Assembly: GCA_045545665.1 (NCBI GenBank)
Contig: JAZQBL010000034.1
Location: 28,788 to 92,787 of the forward strand
DNA length: 64,000 bases
Reading direction: 5' to 3'
Origin: RGIG7213 sp045545665
GTDB lineage: Bacteria; Bacillota; Clostridia; Oscillospirales; CAG-272
In this document: positions 49,361-58,543 of the stretch, one piece after another
Position numbering within the stretch: position 1 is the first letter of the stretch
Layout of the letters: every line of letters begins with the position of its first letter
The notes under the pieces: model-generated
The model's input: only the letters and a program-made list of their open reading frames with translations
What the model was told of the DNA's origin: nothing
Databases searched by the model: none
Made by a program: the position numbers and the translations under genes

Positions 49361-50914
49361 TTGAAAGTTATTAAGAAATTTTTTATAAACGGAATAGTTT
49401 TAACCGTAACGTCGGTTTTTATGCGGTTCATATCTGTTGTATTCAACGTGTATATAACAAAAAAGATAGGCTCCGAAGGGATGGGGTTGTTTTCGCTCGT
49501 TTTGTCGGTATATACGTTTGCTGTCACGTTTGCTACATCGGGTATAAACCTTGCTTCGACACGTCTTGTAAGCTGTGAGCTTGTTAAAAATTCAAGAACA
49601 GGTGTCAAGCAGGCAATGAAAAAATGCCTGCTTTATGGTCTTATATTCGGATGCGCTTCGTTTGTTTGTCTGTACTTCGGCGCAGAAAAGATAGCGATAA
49701 TATGCTTGGGTGATGTAAGATGCATAAGATCGCTTAAAATACTTGCCGTATCTTTACCTTTTTTAGCTTTATCCTCGGCTTTGGGCGGATATTTCTGTGC
49801 CGTGCGGCGTGTAATAAAAAATGCAGTTACAAATATACTTGAGCAATTTATACGCATATTTATAACCGTAATGCTCCTTGTAACGGTAAGTGCAAAGGAT
49901 ATAGAAAGCGCAACGGTCGCTATCGTCACGGGAATGTGTGTTTCCGAATTATTATCCTTCGTCATATCATTTTTGCTTTATCTGTTTGACGTCAGAAAAA
50001 ACACTCAAGATCTCAGCTGTCCTCCGTCTTCTGATATATCGAAACGGCTTATAAAAATGTCGCTTCCCGTTGCGTTTTCCGCATATATCCGTTCGGCACT
50101 TGTTACGCTTGAAAACATCCTCATACCGAAAGGTCTTGTAAAAGGCGGTGCCGAAAGTACTCAAGCGCTGTCTTCATACGGTATAATATCGGGAATGGTA
50201 TTTCCGGTCGTATTTTTTCCGCTTGCATTTTTATCTGCATTTTCCTCCCTTGCGATTCCCGAAATCACACGGTATAAGGAACGCTCGGAAATAAACCACA
50301 TAAACTACGTTATAAACAGGATATTCAAATTTACACTTATATTTTCACTCGGTATATCGGGTCTGCTTATTTTTTATTCAGATACACTTGGAGTTTTGCT
50401 TTATAACAGCAAGGAAGCAGGGGATTATATAAAAATTTTTGCAGCCCTTATCCCGGTCATGTATCTTGATAATTCAACGGATGCAGTACTTAAAGGAATG
50501 GGAGAGCAAATGGCATCTATGCGGTATAATATAATAGATGCTTTTGTTTCGGTTTTATTGGTTTACTTTCTGCTTCCTCCGTTCGGAATCATAGGATACA
50601 TAACCGCCGTATACGTCTGTGAACTGCTTAACGCATCGCTCTCATTGCAAAAGCTTTTCAAAATTTCATCACTGAAAATAAGAATTTTCAGTGACATAAT
50701 CGCCCCTATTTTAAGCATAGTGGCATCGGTAACGCTTTGCAAAATGATATTTGAATATTTCAATATCGTATATTCTTTCACAGTATCAGCCGTCGTCAGC
50801 GGAATTATAGTTTGCCTCGTTTTGTACTATATCTTTTTAAGACTCACATATTCAATAAGTAATGAGGACGAAAAATGGTTTACGGGAATATTTAAACGTT
50901 CAAAAGACACATAA
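49361..50914 (+). CDS. spoVB: Stage V sporulation protein B-like oligosaccharide flippase (MOP family)
   Basis: 517 residues with about 14 membrane spans. The start KKFFINGIVLTVTSVFMRFI with NVYITKKIGSEGMGLFSLV is the SpoVB/MurJ-like signature; later GYFCAVRRVIKNAVTNILEQ and GMGEQMASMRYNI match SpoVB. In Bacillus SpoVB is a sigma-E-dependent lipid-II-type flippase for cortex; other Clostridia have vegetative copies too. TTG start with AGAGGCGG 9 nt upstream. A sigma-E-like promoter lies at 49298-49327. Confidence 0.85.
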   Translation: MKVIKKFFINGIVLTVTSVFMRFISVVFNVYITKKIGSEGMGLFSLVLSVYTFAVTFATSGINLASTRLVSCELVKNSRTGVKQAMKKCLLYGLIFGCASFVCLYFGAEKIAIICLGDVRCIRSLKILAVSLPFLALSSALGGYFCAVRRVIKNAVTNILEQFIRIFITVMLLVTVSAKDIESATVAIVTGMCVSELLSFVISFLLYLFDVRKNTQDLSCPPSSDISKRLIKMSLPVAFSAYIRSALVTLENILIPKGLVKGGAESTQALSSYGIISGMVFPVVFFPLAFLSAFSSLAIPEITRYKERSEINHINYVINRIFKFTLIFSLGISGLLIFYSDTLGVLLYNSKEAGDYIKIFAALIPVMYLDNSTDAVLKGMGEQMASMRYNIIDAFVSVLLVYFLLPPFGIIGYITAVYVCELLNASLSLQKLFKISSLKIRIFSDIIAPILSIVASVTLCKMIFEYFNIVYSFTVSAVVSGIIVCLVLYYIFLRLTYSISNEDEKWFTGIFKRSKDT

Positions 50915-50939
50915 TTTGTCACTTTTTTTTATAAATCTA

Positions 50940-50968
50940 TTGCATTTTTATTCAATCCGTGATATTAT
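50940..50968 (+). promoter_or_regulatory. Sigma-A promoter for ileS
   Basis: TTGCAT (50940-50945), 17-nt spacer, TATTAT (50963-50968) with TGA before it. The leader of about 55 nt is too short for a T-box; a small CCGC/GCGG hairpin precedes the ribosome site. Confidence 0.65.
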
Positions 50969-51027
50969 ATTAAATAAATATAATTATATTACTTTGCCGC
51001 CCTGCGGTGTATTACGGAGAAAACAAT

Positions 51028-54000
51028 ATGTATAACAAAGTACCGTCTAATCTTGATTTTCAGTCTCGTGAAAAAGCAACGGAAAATTTTTGGACAGAGA
51101 ACAAAATTTTCGAAAAAAGTATAGATATACGTAAGGAAGGGGAGAATTTCACTTTCTACGATGGTCCCCCCACGGCTAACGGAAAACCCCATATCGGTCA
51201 CGTTCTTACACGTGTAATCAAGGATATGATCCCGAGATACAGAACGATGAAGGGTTACCACGTTTTGCGTAAAGCAGGATGGGATACACACGGTCTTCCC
51301 GTTGAGCTTGAAGTTGAAAAGCTTCTCGGTCTCGATGGAAAAGAACAGGTCGAACAGTACGGACTCGAGCCTTTCATTACAAAGTGTAAGGAAAGCGTCT
51401 GGAAGTACAAAGGAATGTGGGAGGATTTTTCCGGAACTGTCGGCTATTGGGCAGATATGAACGATCCTTACGTTACGTATACAAACGATTATATTGAGTC
51501 TGTTTGGTGGTCCTTGAAAAAGATATACGACGAAGGACTTCTTTACAAAGGATTCAAGATAGTTCCTTATTGCCCCAGATGCGGCACTCCCTTGTCTTCA
51601 CACGAAGTTGCTCAGGGATATAAAGATGTAAAAGAAAAATCAGCTATTGCAAAGTTCCGTCTTAAAGGCGAAGAAAACGTATATTATCTCGCTTGGACAA
51701 CAACGCCTTGGACGCTTCCTTCAAACGTTGCTCTTTGCGTAAACGCTAAAGAAGATTACGTTAAAGTATCCGCGAATGATGAATATTATATACTCGCCGA
51801 AGCACTCGTTTCAAACGTAGTCGGCGAATGTGAAATAATCGAAAGATATAAAGGCTCGGATCTCGAAGGAAGAGAGTACGTTCCTTTGTTCGATTTTGTT
51901 CACCCCGAGGAAAAAGCTTTCTATATTACGTGTGCTGAATACGTAACACTTACAGACGGTACGGGTATCGTTCACATAGCTCCCGCTTTTGGTGAAGATG
52001 ACGCCCAGGTCGGAAGAAAGTACAAGCTTCCTTTCGTCCAGCTCGTTGACGCAAAAGGCTGTATGACGAAGGAAACTCCTTGGGAAGGTACATTCTGTAA
52101 GGATGCTGACAAAGACGTTCTTTACGATCTGAAAGTCAGAGGACTTCTTTTCAAGACCTTACCCTTCGAACACTCCTATCCCTTCTGCTGGCGTTGTGAC
52201 ACGCCCCTTATATACTACGCAAGAAACACGTGGTTTATAAGAATGACAGATGTAAAAGACAAGCTTCTTAAAAACAACGACACTATCAACTGGATGCCCG
52301 AAACTATCGGCACCGGCCGTTTCGGTGAATGGCTCAAAAATGTTCAGGACTGGGGAATATCCCGTGACAGATACTGGGGTACACCTCTTAATATCTGGGA
52401 ATGCTCTTGCGGACACCGCCACAGCATAGGCAGTATAGCAGAACTCAAGAGTATGTCAGACAACTGCCCCGACAACATAGAGCTTCACCGTCCTTACATC
52501 GACGACGTAACGATCAAATGTCCCGAATGCGGCGGCGAAATGCACAGAGTCAAAGAAGTTATAGACTGCTGGTACGACTCAGGCGCTATGCCTTTTGCAC
52601 AGTGGCACTATCCTTTTGAAAACAAAGATCTTTTCGAACAGAATTTCCCTGCAGACTTCATTTCCGAGGCTGTTGACCAGACAAGAGGATGGTTCTACTC
52701 GCTTCTTGCTATTTCAACGCTCATTTTCGATAAAGCACCTTACAAAAACGTTATCGTTTTGGGACACGTTCAAGACGAAAACGGACAGAAGATGTCAAAG
52801 TCAAAGGGTAATGCAGTCGATCCGTTCGATGCACTCGAAAAGCACGGCGCAGATGCTATCAGATGGTACTTCTATTCAAACAGCGCTCCGTGGCTCCCCA
52901 ACCGTTTCCATTCTGCGGCAGTTACGGAAGGCCAGCGTAAATTCATGGGTACGCTCTGGAATACTTACGCATTCTTCGTGCTTTATGCAAACATTGATAA
53001 TTTCAATGCATCTGATTATACACTTGACAAAAACAACCTTACGGTTATGGATAAGTGGATACTTTCAAAGCTCAATTCACTTACAAAGACCGTTGACAGC
53101 TATCTGAACGATTATAAAATAACAGAAACGGCACGTGCTATGGAAGGCTTTGTCGATCAGCTTTCAAACTGGTACGTACGCCGCTGCCGTGAAAGATTCT
53201 GGGCTAAGGAATTGACAGACGACAAAATAGCAGCATATATGACCCTTTACACCTGCCTCGTTACGTTTGTTAAGCTTTCCGCTCCCCTTATACCTTTCAT
53301 GACAGAAGATATATACAGAAACCTCGTTGCGCTTAACGATAAAAACGCTCCTGAAAGCGTGCACTTGTGTGATTATCCCGTAGCTGACGAAAGTCTCATA
53401 GACAAAGAGCTTGAACGTCAGATGGATGAAGCAGCAGAGATCGTTGCTCTCGGACGTGCTTGCAGAAACGCTGCTGTTATAAAGAACAGACAGCCTTTAT
53501 CCGAAATGTTCATAAACGCACCGAGCAAGCTTAATGAATATTACATTGACATAATCAAAGACGAGCTTAACGTAAAGGCTGCATCGTTTATCGACGATAT
53601 GCGTGCATTCACAACGTTTACGTTCAAACCTCAGCTTAAAACGCTCGGAAGAAAGCTCGGAAAGCTTATAAATGAGTGCCGTGAGGTACTTGCAAACATC
53701 GACGGCAACGCCGCTATGGATGAACTCGATTCAACAGGAAAGCTCAAGCTTACACTTTCAGGCGAAACATACGAGCTTGACCGCGAAGATCTCCTTATAG
53801 ATTCCGGTAAAGTTTCGGGCTTTGAGTCTGTGGCTGACAGAGGAATAACAGTCATACTCAACACAGTGCTTACCGATGAGCTTATCGAAGAAGGCTTTGT
53901 ACGTGAGATCATTTCCAAGGTCCAGACGATGCGTAAAGATGCAGGCTTTGAGGTTATGGACAAGATCACTCTCAACGTTTCTGACAGCGGTAAGATATCC

Positions 54001-54141
54001 GATATCATCAAGCGTAACACAGAAAAGATCTGCTCCGATACACTCACAGCCGAAGTTATTTACTGTGCGGGCGGTGATTATACTGCAGAGTGGAGTATCA
54101 ACGGCACAGACGCTTCTTTCGGCGTAACAAAGAGAAGCTGA
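51028..54141 (+). CDS. ileS: Isoleucine--tRNA ligase, long (eukaryotic-like, type 2) form
   Basis: Charges tRNA-Ile; 1037 residues, about 100 longer than standard bacterial IleRS. HIGH motif in GKPHIGHVLTRVIKDM; GWDTHGLPVELEVEK; CPRCGTPLSSHEVAQGYKDV in the insertion; editing-domain TTPWTLPSN; KMSKS motif in GQKMSKSKGNAVDPF. The length, the CPRCGTPLSSHEVAQGY block and the lack of a C-terminal Cys cluster suit type 2 enzymes, known for mupirocin tolerance. ATG 51028 has CGGAGA 7 nt upstream. Confidence 0.95.
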   Translation: MYNKVPSNLDFQSREKATENFWTENKIFEKSIDIRKEGENFTFYDGPPTANGKPHIGHVLTRVIKDMIPRYRTMKGYHVLRKAGWDTHGLPVELEVEKLLGLDGKEQVEQYGLEPFITKCKESVWKYKGMWEDFSGTVGYWADMNDPYVTYTNDYIESVWWSLKKIYDEGLLYKGFKIVPYCPRCGTPLSSHEVAQGYKDVKEKSAIAKFRLKGEENVYYLAWTTTPWTLPSNVALCVNAKEDYVKVSANDEYYILAEALVSNVVGECEIIERYKGSDLEGREYVPLFDFVHPEEKAFYITCAEYVTLTDGTGIVHIAPAFGEDDAQVGRKYKLPFVQLVDAKGCMTKETPWEGTFCKDADKDVLYDLKVRGLLFKTLPFEHSYPFCWRCDTPLIYYARNTWFIRMTDVKDKLLKNNDTINWMPETIGTGRFGEWLKNVQDWGISRDRYWGTPLNIWECSCGHRHSIGSIAELKSMSDNCPDNIELHRPYIDDVTIKCPECGGEMHRVKEVIDCWYDSGAMPFAQWHYPFENKDLFEQNFPADFISEAVDQTRGWFYSLLAISTLIFDKAPYKNVIVLGHVQDENGQKMSKSKGNAVDPFDALEKHGADAIRWYFYSNSAPWLPNRFHSAAVTEGQRKFMGTLWNTYAFFVLYANIDNFNASDYTLDKNNLTVMDKWILSKLNSLTKTVDSYLNDYKITETARAMEGFVDQLSNWYVRRCRERFWAKELTDDKIAAYMTLYTCLVTFVKLSAPLIPFMTEDIYRNLVALNDKNAPESVHLCDYPVADESLIDKELERQMDEAAEIVALGRACRNAAVIKNRQPLSEMFINAPSKLNEYYIDIIKDELNVKAASFIDDMRAFTTFTFKPQLKTLGRKLGKLINECREVLANIDGNAAMDELDSTGKLKLTLSGETYELDREDLLIDSGKVSGFESVADRGITVILNTVLTDELIEEGFVREIISKVQTMRKDAGFEVMDKITLNVSDSGKISDIIKRNTEKICSDTLTAEVIYCAGGDYTAEWSINGTDASFGVTKRS

Positions 54142-54151
54142 GGAGAAATAA

Positions 54152-54556
54152 ATGAAAAGAAGCGAAGCAAGAGAATGGGCATTTAAGCTTATATTCGAAA
54201 GTCAATTTCACACGGAATTGACTTTCGAAGAAATATATTCAAATGCTGAAAATATAGACGGTTTCGAAAAAGACCCTTATATACAGACTGTATTTGAAGG
54301 TGTTCAGGTGTCTTTGGCTGAACTTGACGAGCTTATCGGAAAATATTCCGAAGGCTGGGCATCCGATAGAATTTCGAAAACATCTCTTTCAATACTGAGA
54401 CTTTCTGTCTATGAAATGAAAAACCTTGATGACGTACCCGTAAACGTATCTATAAATGAAGCCGTTGAGCTTGCGAAAAAATACGATGACGATGCGGCAC
54501 CTGCATTCATAAACGGAATATTGAATACACTCTCTAAAGCGGAGAACTATAAGTGA
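54152..54556 (+). CDS. nusB: Transcription antitermination factor NusB
   Basis: All-helical RNA-binding protein that, with S10, forms the rRNA antitermination complex; 134 residues. SEAREWAFKLIFESQF at the start, SKTSLSILRLSVYEM and VPVNVSINEAVELAKKYDDDAAPAFINGIL at the C terminus are diagnostic. GAGGAG lies before the ATG, 10 nt after ileS, which suggests read-through from ileS into this operon. Confidence 0.94.
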   Translation: MKRSEAREWAFKLIFESQFHTELTFEEIYSNAENIDGFEKDPYIQTVFEGVQVSLAELDELIGKYSEGWASDRISKTSLSILRLSVYEMKNLDDVPVNVSINEAVELAKKYDDDAAPAFINGILNTLSKAENYK

Positions 54557-55476
54557 AAACCATCGGTATAGACACAAGTAATTACACGACGTCTGTGGCT
54601 GTTTGTGAAGACGGAGTAGTTACAGAAAACATTCGCATACCGTTAAAAGTTTCAAAAGGCGGCGTCGGCTTAAGACAATCCGACGCCGTATTTGCTCATA
54701 TAAAAAATATCCCCGTTGCCATGTCAATGCTGAAAAGCGATATATCCGACGTCGATGCCGTCGGCGTAAGCACAAGACCGCGCGATGTTGAAGGCTCATA
54801 TATGCCTTGTTTTTTGTCGGGGATATCTTCAGCGTCATCTATAAGCCGCGCACTTAATGTGCCTCTTTATGAATTTTCCCACCAAGCAGGGCATATAAGG
54901 GCGGCGTTATATTCTTCAAAAGCTGAATTTGACGGTGTGTTTTACGCATATCATCTGTCGGGCGGCACGTTTGAGCTTTTGGAAGTCGTTTCGGAAGATC
55001 ATACGTATAAGGTCGATATTGTCGGCGGAAGCCGTGACGTCACAGCCGGACAGCTTATCGACAGAATAGGTGTAAAATTAGGACTTGATTTTCCGTGCGG
55101 AGCACAGCTCGAAGCGCTTGCAAATGAAAATACAAAAAAAATCACAAAGCCGAAAGTATCGGTAAACGGAACGTATTGCAATATGTCCGGAGGCGAAAAC
55201 CTCTGCCTTAAACTTATTGAAAACGGTGCCGAAAAGAGCGAAACTGCCGCATATCTCACGGAATTTATAAGACTTACACTCGAAAAGATGACAGATAATC
55301 TTCTTGAGTTTTCAAAATCAAAGGATATAATTTTCTCAGGCGGTGTGTCGTCAAACAAAACGCTGTCATCGTTTATGAAAAACAAGTACGGTGCTTTCTG
55401 TGCGGAACCTCAATTTTCACAGGATAATGCCGCAGGAGTTGCACTTTTGTGTATGGATAGATTAAATGCCGATTAA
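54553..55476 (+). CDS. TsaD/Kae1-related paralogue of unknown function
   Basis: 307 residues, ASKHA fold. Starts TIGIDTSNYTTSVAV, like TsaD. The metal-binding HHxxGH is reduced to SHQAGHIRAAL, still with two His; FYAYHLSGGTFELL replaces the TsaD MSGGHTS block, losing its His. C-terminal IIFSGGVSSNKTLSSF and QDNAAGVALL match. A true tsaD is at 2672-3706, so this is a divergent second copy seen in this operon position in Clostridia. GTG start overlaps the nusB stop by 4 nt. Confidence 0.82.
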   Translation: MKTIGIDTSNYTTSVAVCEDGVVTENIRIPLKVSKGGVGLRQSDAVFAHIKNIPVAMSMLKSDISDVDAVGVSTRPRDVEGSYMPCFLSGISSASSISRALNVPLYEFSHQAGHIRAALYSSKAEFDGVFYAYHLSGGTFELLEVVSEDHTYKVDIVGGSRDVTAGQLIDRIGVKLGLDFPCGAQLEALANENTKKITKPKVSVNGTYCNMSGGENLCLKLIENGAEKSETAAYLTEFIRLTLEKMTDNLLEFSKSKDIIFSGGVSSNKTLSSFMKNKYGAFCAEPQFSQDNAAGVALLCMDRLNAD

Positions 55477-56686
55477 AAAAGAAAAAAACATTTTAAGCGT
55501 TTCAAAGCTCAACGAATACGTAAGGATGATGCTTGATAATTCGCCCGTTCTGTCAAAGGTATACGTTTCCGGCGAAATATCAAACTTTAAACTTCATATC
55601 GCAAGCGGACATATATATTTTACCTTGAAAGATGCGACATCATCCGTTCGTGCGGTTATGTTCAAGTCGTCTGCCGAAAAGCTGTCTTTTGTTCCTACTG
55701 ACGGTATGAACGTTATCGTCAGCGGAAAAGTATCTTCATACGTGCGTGACGGTGTGTATCAGATATACGTATCGTCGATCGTCCCGGAAGGTGTCGGCGA
55801 AACTGCCCTTGCGCTTGAGCAACTCAAAGAAAAACTTGCAAATGCAGGTCTTTTTGATGAAAACCGCAAAAAGGCTGTCCCAAAATTTCCGCGTGCCGTA
55901 GGCGTGATAACATCTCCCGTCGGTGCTGCTGTAAATGATATATTAAATATTACCTCAAGGAGATATCCTTTAGCTGATATAATTTTGTATCCTGCAATAG
56001 TGCAGGGAAATGAGGCAGAAGGATCTCTTGTTTCGGGAATTAAATATTTTACCGATAATCCTTGTGTTGACGTTATAATTATCGGGCGAGGAGGAGGATC
56101 GGGCGAGGATCTTTTTGCATTCAATTCCGAAAAGCTTGCATACGCAATATATGAATGCCCTATACCAACTATATCGGCTGTCGGTCACGAACACGATTTT
56201 ACCATATCGGATCTCGTTGCCGATCTGCGTGCTTCAACACCTTCTGCCGCAGCAGAGCTCGCTGTACCCGATAAATACGAACTCAAAGAACGATTGTACG
56301 CACTCGATAAAATGCTGCGCCGTGAAATGTCATCAAAACTTGAAGGGTGCCGAGAAAGCCTTGATTCCTTCTCAAGCTCTGGTGTTTTTTCATCCTATGA
56401 AAGAATAATAAATGATAAAAGACTGTATATTGATTCTTTGTCTGTGAATCTTAAAAACAGCTATTCGCACCTCATTCGCGAAAAAAGGCAAAGCATATCA
56501 TCCCTTGCGGAACGGCTCAATATGCAAAGTCCTCTTACCATACTTTCAAAGGGATATTCAAAGCTTTTGAAAGATGATAAAGTGATTACGGGTGTTGATG
56601 AAGTAGACTGCGGTGACCGCCTTACGGTTTTGCTTGCCGACGGAAAGCTTGATGTTACCGTCAGCGGAAAGGAAAAGAATGTCTGA
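55466..56686 (+). CDS. xseA: Exodeoxyribonuclease VII large subunit
   Basis: Catalytic subunit of the single-strand DNA exonuclease; 406 residues. N-terminal OB fold (VYVSGEISNFKLHIASGHIYFTLKD). The catalytic domain has FPRAVGVITSPVGAAVNDI, IIIGRGGGSGEDLFAFN and VGHEHDFTISDLVADLRAST, followed by a coiled-coil and the C-terminal LSKGYS. It overlaps the previous gene by 11 nt and xseB by 8 nt. Confidence 0.95.
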   Translation: MPIKKEKNILSVSKLNEYVRMMLDNSPVLSKVYVSGEISNFKLHIASGHIYFTLKDATSSVRAVMFKSSAEKLSFVPTDGMNVIVSGKVSSYVRDGVYQIYVSSIVPEGVGETALALEQLKEKLANAGLFDENRKKAVPKFPRAVGVITSPVGAAVNDILNITSRRYPLADIILYPAIVQGNEAEGSLVSGIKYFTDNPCVDVIIIGRGGGSGEDLFAFNSEKLAYAIYECPIPTISAVGHEHDFTISDLVADLRASTPSAAAELAVPDKYELKERLYALDKMLRREMSSKLEGCRESLDSFSSSGVFSSYERIINDKRLYIDSLSVNLKNSYSHLIREKRQSISSLAERLNMQSPLTILSKGYSKLLKDDKVITGVDEVDCGDRLTVLLADGKLDVTVSGKEKNV

Positions 56687-56873
56687 AATTAAAAATATAT
56701 CGTTTGAATCAGCCGAAAAACGTTTAAACGAACTCGTGCAACTTTTAAGCGATCCGAAAACACCTCTTGACGATGCGCTGGCACTGTTCGAAGAGGGTAT
56801 ATCGCTCATAAAATATTCAAATAAGATACTTGATGAAGCTGAACAAAAAGTAAAGGTAATAAGTGAAATATGA
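56679..56873 (+). CDS. xseB: Exodeoxyribonuclease VII small subunit
   Basis: 64 residues, typical. SFESAEKRLNELVQLLSDP with LDDALALFEEGISLI and the helical end EAEQKVKVI define the family; it binds the coiled coil of XseA. ATG 56679, with AAAGGAAAAG upstream, overlaps xseA by 8 nt. A longer frame from 56613 lies wholly within xseA and is not credible. Overlaps ispA by 4 nt. Confidence 0.92.
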   Translation: MSEIKNISFESAEKRLNELVQLLSDPKTPLDDALALFEEGISLIKYSNKILDEAEQKVKVISEI

Positions 56874-57757
56874 ACGTAAAAGAATTTATTAAAGCAAATG
56901 CACAGCTTACGGATAAATATATCAGCGATATTCTTCCGAAAGTAGATGAAGAATATCCGGTTATATTTGAATCTGTAAGATACAGTGCCGAAAGCGGCGG
57001 TAAGAGAATAAGACCGACACTTACGCTTGAATTCTGCCGTATGTGCGGCGGACGTGATGAAGATGCGCTTGTTTTAGCATCAGCTCTTGAACTGATCCAT
57101 ACGTATTCGCTCATTCACGACGATCTGCCTTGCATGGACGATGATGATTTAAGACGCGGTAAACCTACAAACCATAAAATATACGGCGAGGACGTTGCGA
57201 CCCTTGCCGGCGATGCACTTTTAACGTATGCCTTTGAGCTTATAGCTTCATCTTCTTTGAAGGATACGATAAAGATCAAGGCTATAAAATCGCTTTCCTA
57301 CAACGCGGGAATGTACGGTATGATTGGCGGTCAGGTTATGGATATGCTCGGAGAAAAAACGCCGCTCACAAAAGAAAAGCTTTATAAAATGAACCGCTTG
57401 AAAACGGGATGTCTTATAAAATGTGCGTGTCTTTTCGGTCTTTACGCTGCCGAAAATACGACAGATGTTCCTGAAAAGCTTTTTGAAGATGCTGTCAAAT
57501 ACGCCGACGGAATAGGTGTATCCTTCCAGATAACAGACGATATTCTTGATGTGTGCGGTGATGAAAAAACATTCGGTAAGCCCATAGGAAGCGATGCCGA
57601 AAACGGCAAAACGACCTTCACGACCATCTATACTGTAGATGAAGCGAGAAATATTGCAAAGGGACTCACAGACAGCGCAATTGATTCAATAAAGAATTAC
57701 AGCAATTCCGAAAAGCTTATATCACTTGCAGAGTTTCTTCTTTCACGTCAGTCATAA
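56870..57757 (+). CDS. ispA: Farnesyl diphosphate synthase (polyprenyl synthetase family)
   Basis: Condenses IPP with allylic diphosphates to C15 (or C20) precursors for undecaprenyl carrier and quinone-like lipids. 295 residues. First Asp-rich motif in SLIHDDLPCMDDDDLRRGKPT, second in ITDDILDVCGD; GGKRIRPTL binds IPP. The residues before the first DDxxD (HTYSLIH) suit an FPP-type enzyme. ATGA overlap with xseB. Confidence 0.93.
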   Translation: MNVKEFIKANAQLTDKYISDILPKVDEEYPVIFESVRYSAESGGKRIRPTLTLEFCRMCGGRDEDALVLASALELIHTYSLIHDDLPCMDDDDLRRGKPTNHKIYGEDVATLAGDALLTYAFELIASSSLKDTIKIKAIKSLSYNAGMYGMIGGQVMDMLGEKTPLTKEKLYKMNRLKTGCLIKCACLFGLYAAENTTDVPEKLFEDAVKYADGIGVSFQITDDILDVCGDEKTFGKPIGSDAENGKTTFTTIYTVDEARNIAKGLTDSAIDSIKNYSNSEKLISLAEFLLSRQS

Positions 57758-57799
57758 AATTCTTCGTTGCTATTGAATTTAATTCACACATATGATAGA

Positions 57800-58543
57800 A
57801 TGAGAATTGACGTTTATTTGTTTAAAAACGGACTCTGTAAAAGCAGGGAAGAGGCACAAAAGCTCATAAAAGCAAGATGTGTAAATATCAACGGCAAAAC
57901 GGTTGATAAGCCGTCTTTCAATATTGACGACGGTGTTGTTGACGTTGAAGTCGTAAACCCCTTCAAATACGTAAGCCGTGGCGGTGATAAGCTTGCCGCA
58001 GCTCTTGATAATTTTAAAATCGACCCGACGGGTGCTGTGTGTATCGACATCGGTGCATCGACGGGCGGGTTTACAGACTGCCTTTTACAGCACGGTGCTT
58101 CGCGAGTCTACGCCGTTGACAGCGGTACAGCTCAGCTTTCGGAAAAGCTGAAAAACGACCCCCGTATAATAAGTATGGAAAACACGAACGCAAGATATAT
58201 GGAAGACGGCGATATTCCGGAAAAATGCGACATATGCGTAATGGACGTTTCTTTTATATCTCAAACTCTTCTGTACGATTCGGTAAATGCTGTTCTCAAA
58301 AACGGCGGTTTGTTTATAAGCCTTGTAAAACCTCAGTTCGAGGTAGGTCGCAGTAATCTGTCAAAAGGCGGGATCGTCAAGGATGATAAGGTACGCCTTT
58401 CAGCACTTGAAAAAATAATTTCATGCGCAAAGGAAAAAAATCTTATACTGTCAGACCGTATGGTATCCCCCATAAAAGGCGGCGACGGCAATACAGAATA
58501 CTTAGCGTTATTTATTAAAGAAAATAAGGATACGGAAATTTAA
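57800..58543 (+). CDS. tlyA: TlyA family rRNA 2'-O-methyltransferase
   Basis: 247 residues. N-terminal S4 RNA-binding domain (MRIDVYLFKNGLCKSREEAQ to PSFNID), a linker YVSRGGDKLAAAL, then an FtsJ-like Rossmann domain with CIDIGASTGGFTDCLLQHGA, VYAVDSG, VMDVSFIS and VKPQFEVGR. The KDKE catalytic set fits. ATG 57800 gives the family start but has no clear Shine-Dalgarno; a TTG at 57767 lacks one too. In related genomes dxs often lies between ispA and tlyA; here only 42 nt remain. Confidence 0.9.
   Translation: MRIDVYLFKNGLCKSREEAQKLIKARCVNINGKTVDKPSFNIDDGVVDVEVVNPFKYVSRGGDKLAAALDNFKIDPTGAVCIDIGASTGGFTDCLLQHGASRVYAVDSGTAQLSEKLKNDPRIISMENTNARYMEDGDIPEKCDICVMDVSFISQTLLYDSVNAVLKNGGLFISLVKPQFEVGRSNLSKGGIVKDDKVRLSALEKIISCAKEKNLILSDRMVSPIKGGDGNTEYLALFIKENKDTEI

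Noticed and set aside
57767..57799. TTG start for tlyA, or a promoter read from TTGCTA and TATGAT
   Set aside because: The TTG has no ribosome site and would add residues absent from the family. The promoter would place the transcript start at or beyond the ATG.
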